Of a stretch of 15,932 bases of DNA, positions 14,697 through 15,932 are shown in pieces. The position numbers were made by a program, and so were the translations under genes. Source of the DNA: Spongiicolonus versatilis (GTDB taxonomy: Bacteria; Pseudomonadota; Gammaproteobacteria; Arenicellales; Spongiicolonaceae); assembly GCA_028286165.1 (NCBI GenBank), contig JAPYMU010000185.1, forward strand, positions 1 through 15,932, in the 5' to 3' direction. Position 1 is the first letter of the stretch. Every line of letters starts with the position of its first letter. A model generated the notes under the pieces. That model was not told where the DNA came from. It ran no database searches and saw only the letters and a list, made by a program, of their open reading frames with translations.

Positions 14697-15932
14697 ACCA
14701 CCGTCACCGGCAGCAGCGGCGCCAGCACAAAATGGATCAACTCCCCGGCGCGGCGCAGCGCCGCCTCAGCGGCGGCCGGCGACTCGGCGGTTGCAAAAAC
14801 AAAGCCCGGATACACCGCGCCCTCAGGCCACGGCCGTAGCACCTGCCCCTCGCGCACGTTGATTTTAATTTCCACAACGCCCGGCACCGCACGCGCCGCC
14901 GACAAGCCGCCCACCCGCCGCAGCGTCCCCGGCCCCGGCGCCGGCAGCATCAGCACTCCGGCGCCGCCGGCCACCGGCAGCGGCGCGGGCGGTTCACCAA
15001 GCGCGTTGCGCAGCACCATGGACTCCAAATCCTCACCATCGGCGAGAGTGAACAGGCGTGCGCACTCACCGCCGATGGTGCGCGCCGCGGCCTCCAGCGG
15101 CCACACGCCATCGGCGTTGATGCGGCATTCCACATGCACCGGTCCGTGGAACAAACCCTGCGCGCGGCAGGTCTGTTCCACCACACGGTACACCTCGCGC
15201 TGCACGGCCTGCGGCAGGCGCGATGGCGTGGTGTAGCACGACTCTTCAAAAAACGGCCCGTTCATTTCGCCGGGCTTGTCAAAGATCGCGACGCCGATAA
15301 GTTCACCCCGGTGCAGCACCGCCTCCACCGCCACCTCGGCGCCGGGAATAAATTTTTCCACCAGAAGATTTTCCCCGGCAAAACCTTCGCCGCGCAAAAT
15401 ACGCCGCACCCGCTGCAGGTTATGCGCAAGCGCGCCGGCGTCATCGCTGCGAATGACGCCCTGGCTGGCCGACAGCGCAAGCGGCTTGACCACGCAGGGA
15501 AACCCGACCCGCTCACGCACCACATCCACCGCATCGGCATCGCGCGGCCGCACCAGCGCAAAGTCCGGCGTGTTGAGCCCGGCGCGGCGGTGGCGCAACC
15601 GCGCACGGTATTTGTCCCGCGAAACCCGCACCGCGTCCACGCTGTTGTGCGGCAGTCCGCAATATTTCGCCGCCGCCGCGGCCAATGGCAGCGCCCGCTC
15701 CTCAGCGCCGACCACGCCGCGCACACCGTCCAGCAATCCGCTCCGCACTAACAGCGCCAGGTCGGCGGCCTCATCACGCAAAGAAACCCGAGCCCCGGCC
15801 GCGCCGGCACTCAGCGCCCCCGGCTCGGCATCGGAAACCACCAGCGGCAAAAGATTCAACCGCGCCGCCGCGCGCAGGTAGGCGGCAGTGCGGTAACTGT
15901 TCTTTGGCGTGACCAGCAGGAGGCGGGGGGTG
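14693..15932 (-). CDS. ATP-grasp domain protein (5' end outside window)
   Basis: At least 412 codons are visible. The frame stays open to the right edge, reading TPRLLLVTPKNSYRTAAYL before the TTG at 15859; this looks like the first strand of the N-terminal fold, so the true start is just beyond the window. From that TTG, YCGLPHNSVDAVRVSRDKYR (66-85) leads into the ATP-grasp domain: PCVVKPLALSASQG (120-133), the LLVEKFIPGAEVAVE stretch (165-179), and the metal/ATP-binding GPVHVECRINADGVWPLEAAARTIGG region (about 239-264). A C-terminal domain of about 100 residues follows. ATP-grasp enzymes join a carboxylate to an amine or thiol via an acyl-phosphate. This group is close to biotin carboxylase/PurK-type proteins by fold, but its substrate is unknown to me. 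Its neighbours beyond the window may be informative. Confidence 0.88.
   Translation of the reverse strand, partial: TPRLLLVTPKNSYRTAAYLRAAARLNLLPLVVSDAEPGALSAGAAGARVSLRDEAADLALLVRSGLLDGVRGVVGAEERALPLAAAAAKYCGLPHNSVDAVRVSRDKYRARLRHRRAGLNTPDFALVRPRDADAVDVVRERVGFPCVVKPLALSASQGVIRSDDAGALAHNLQRVRRILRGEGFAGENLLVEKFIPGAEVAVEAVLHRGELIGVAIFDKPGEMNGPFFEESCYTTPSRLPQAVQREVYRVVEQTCRAQGLFHGPVHVECRINADGVWPLEAAARTIGGECARLFTLADGEDLESMVLRNALGEPPAPLPVAGGAGVLMLPAPGPGTLRRVGGLSAARAVPGVVEIKINVREGQVLRPWPEGAVYPGFVFATAESPAAAEAALRRAGELIHFVLAPLLPVTVV

Overview
The window is about 16 kb of very GC-rich, densely packed bacterial chromosome. Its genes are nearly all housekeeping, and the set (RNase D, DjlA, Mpl, periplasmic DsbA, a membrane-anchored cytochrome c5-type protein, ETF-ubiquinone oxidoreductase, tRNAs with encoded CCA) points to a proteobacterium, most likely a gammaproteobacterium. 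DjlA and Mpl are the most lineage-specific of these. I cannot name a genus. No phage, transposase, integrase or CRISPR sequence is visible.

Layout. (1) 22-6468: etfD (+) converges on a two-gene minus-strand unit made of a long acyl-CoA dehydrogenase (upstream) and a single-chain restriction-modification enzyme (downstream). The dehydrogenase passes electrons to ETF and then to ETF-QO, so the outer genes belong to one pathway and the R-M gene sits between them with junctions of 1 and 2 bp. (2) 6469-7859: a glycerate 2-kinase gene divergent from the dehydrogenase. (3) 10677-7870 (-): rnd, a tandem-domain universal stress protein gene, djlA; gaps 33 and 12 bp. (4) 10695-12987 (+): a five-helix membrane protein gene, mpl, dsbA; gaps 3 and 7 bp. 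(5) 13004-13080 (-) tRNA-Arg(CCG), then (+) a cytochrome c5-like gene, tRNA-Asn(GTT) and an EamA-family transporter gene. (6) 14693 to the right edge (-): an ATP-grasp enzyme whose start lies outside the window.

No stretch over 300 bases lacks a gene; the longest gap is 86 bp. What stands out: the helicase-less, lower-GC R-M gene lodged between two beta-oxidation electron-transfer genes; an mpl gene with an apparent in-frame loss of about 75 codons that removes conserved ATP-binding motifs; and near absence of Shine-Dalgarno sequences (one clear case among twelve starts), with hints of leaderless starts.

Novelty: I did not find a convincing new multi-gene system. The R-M insertion and the shortened Mpl are the best leads.
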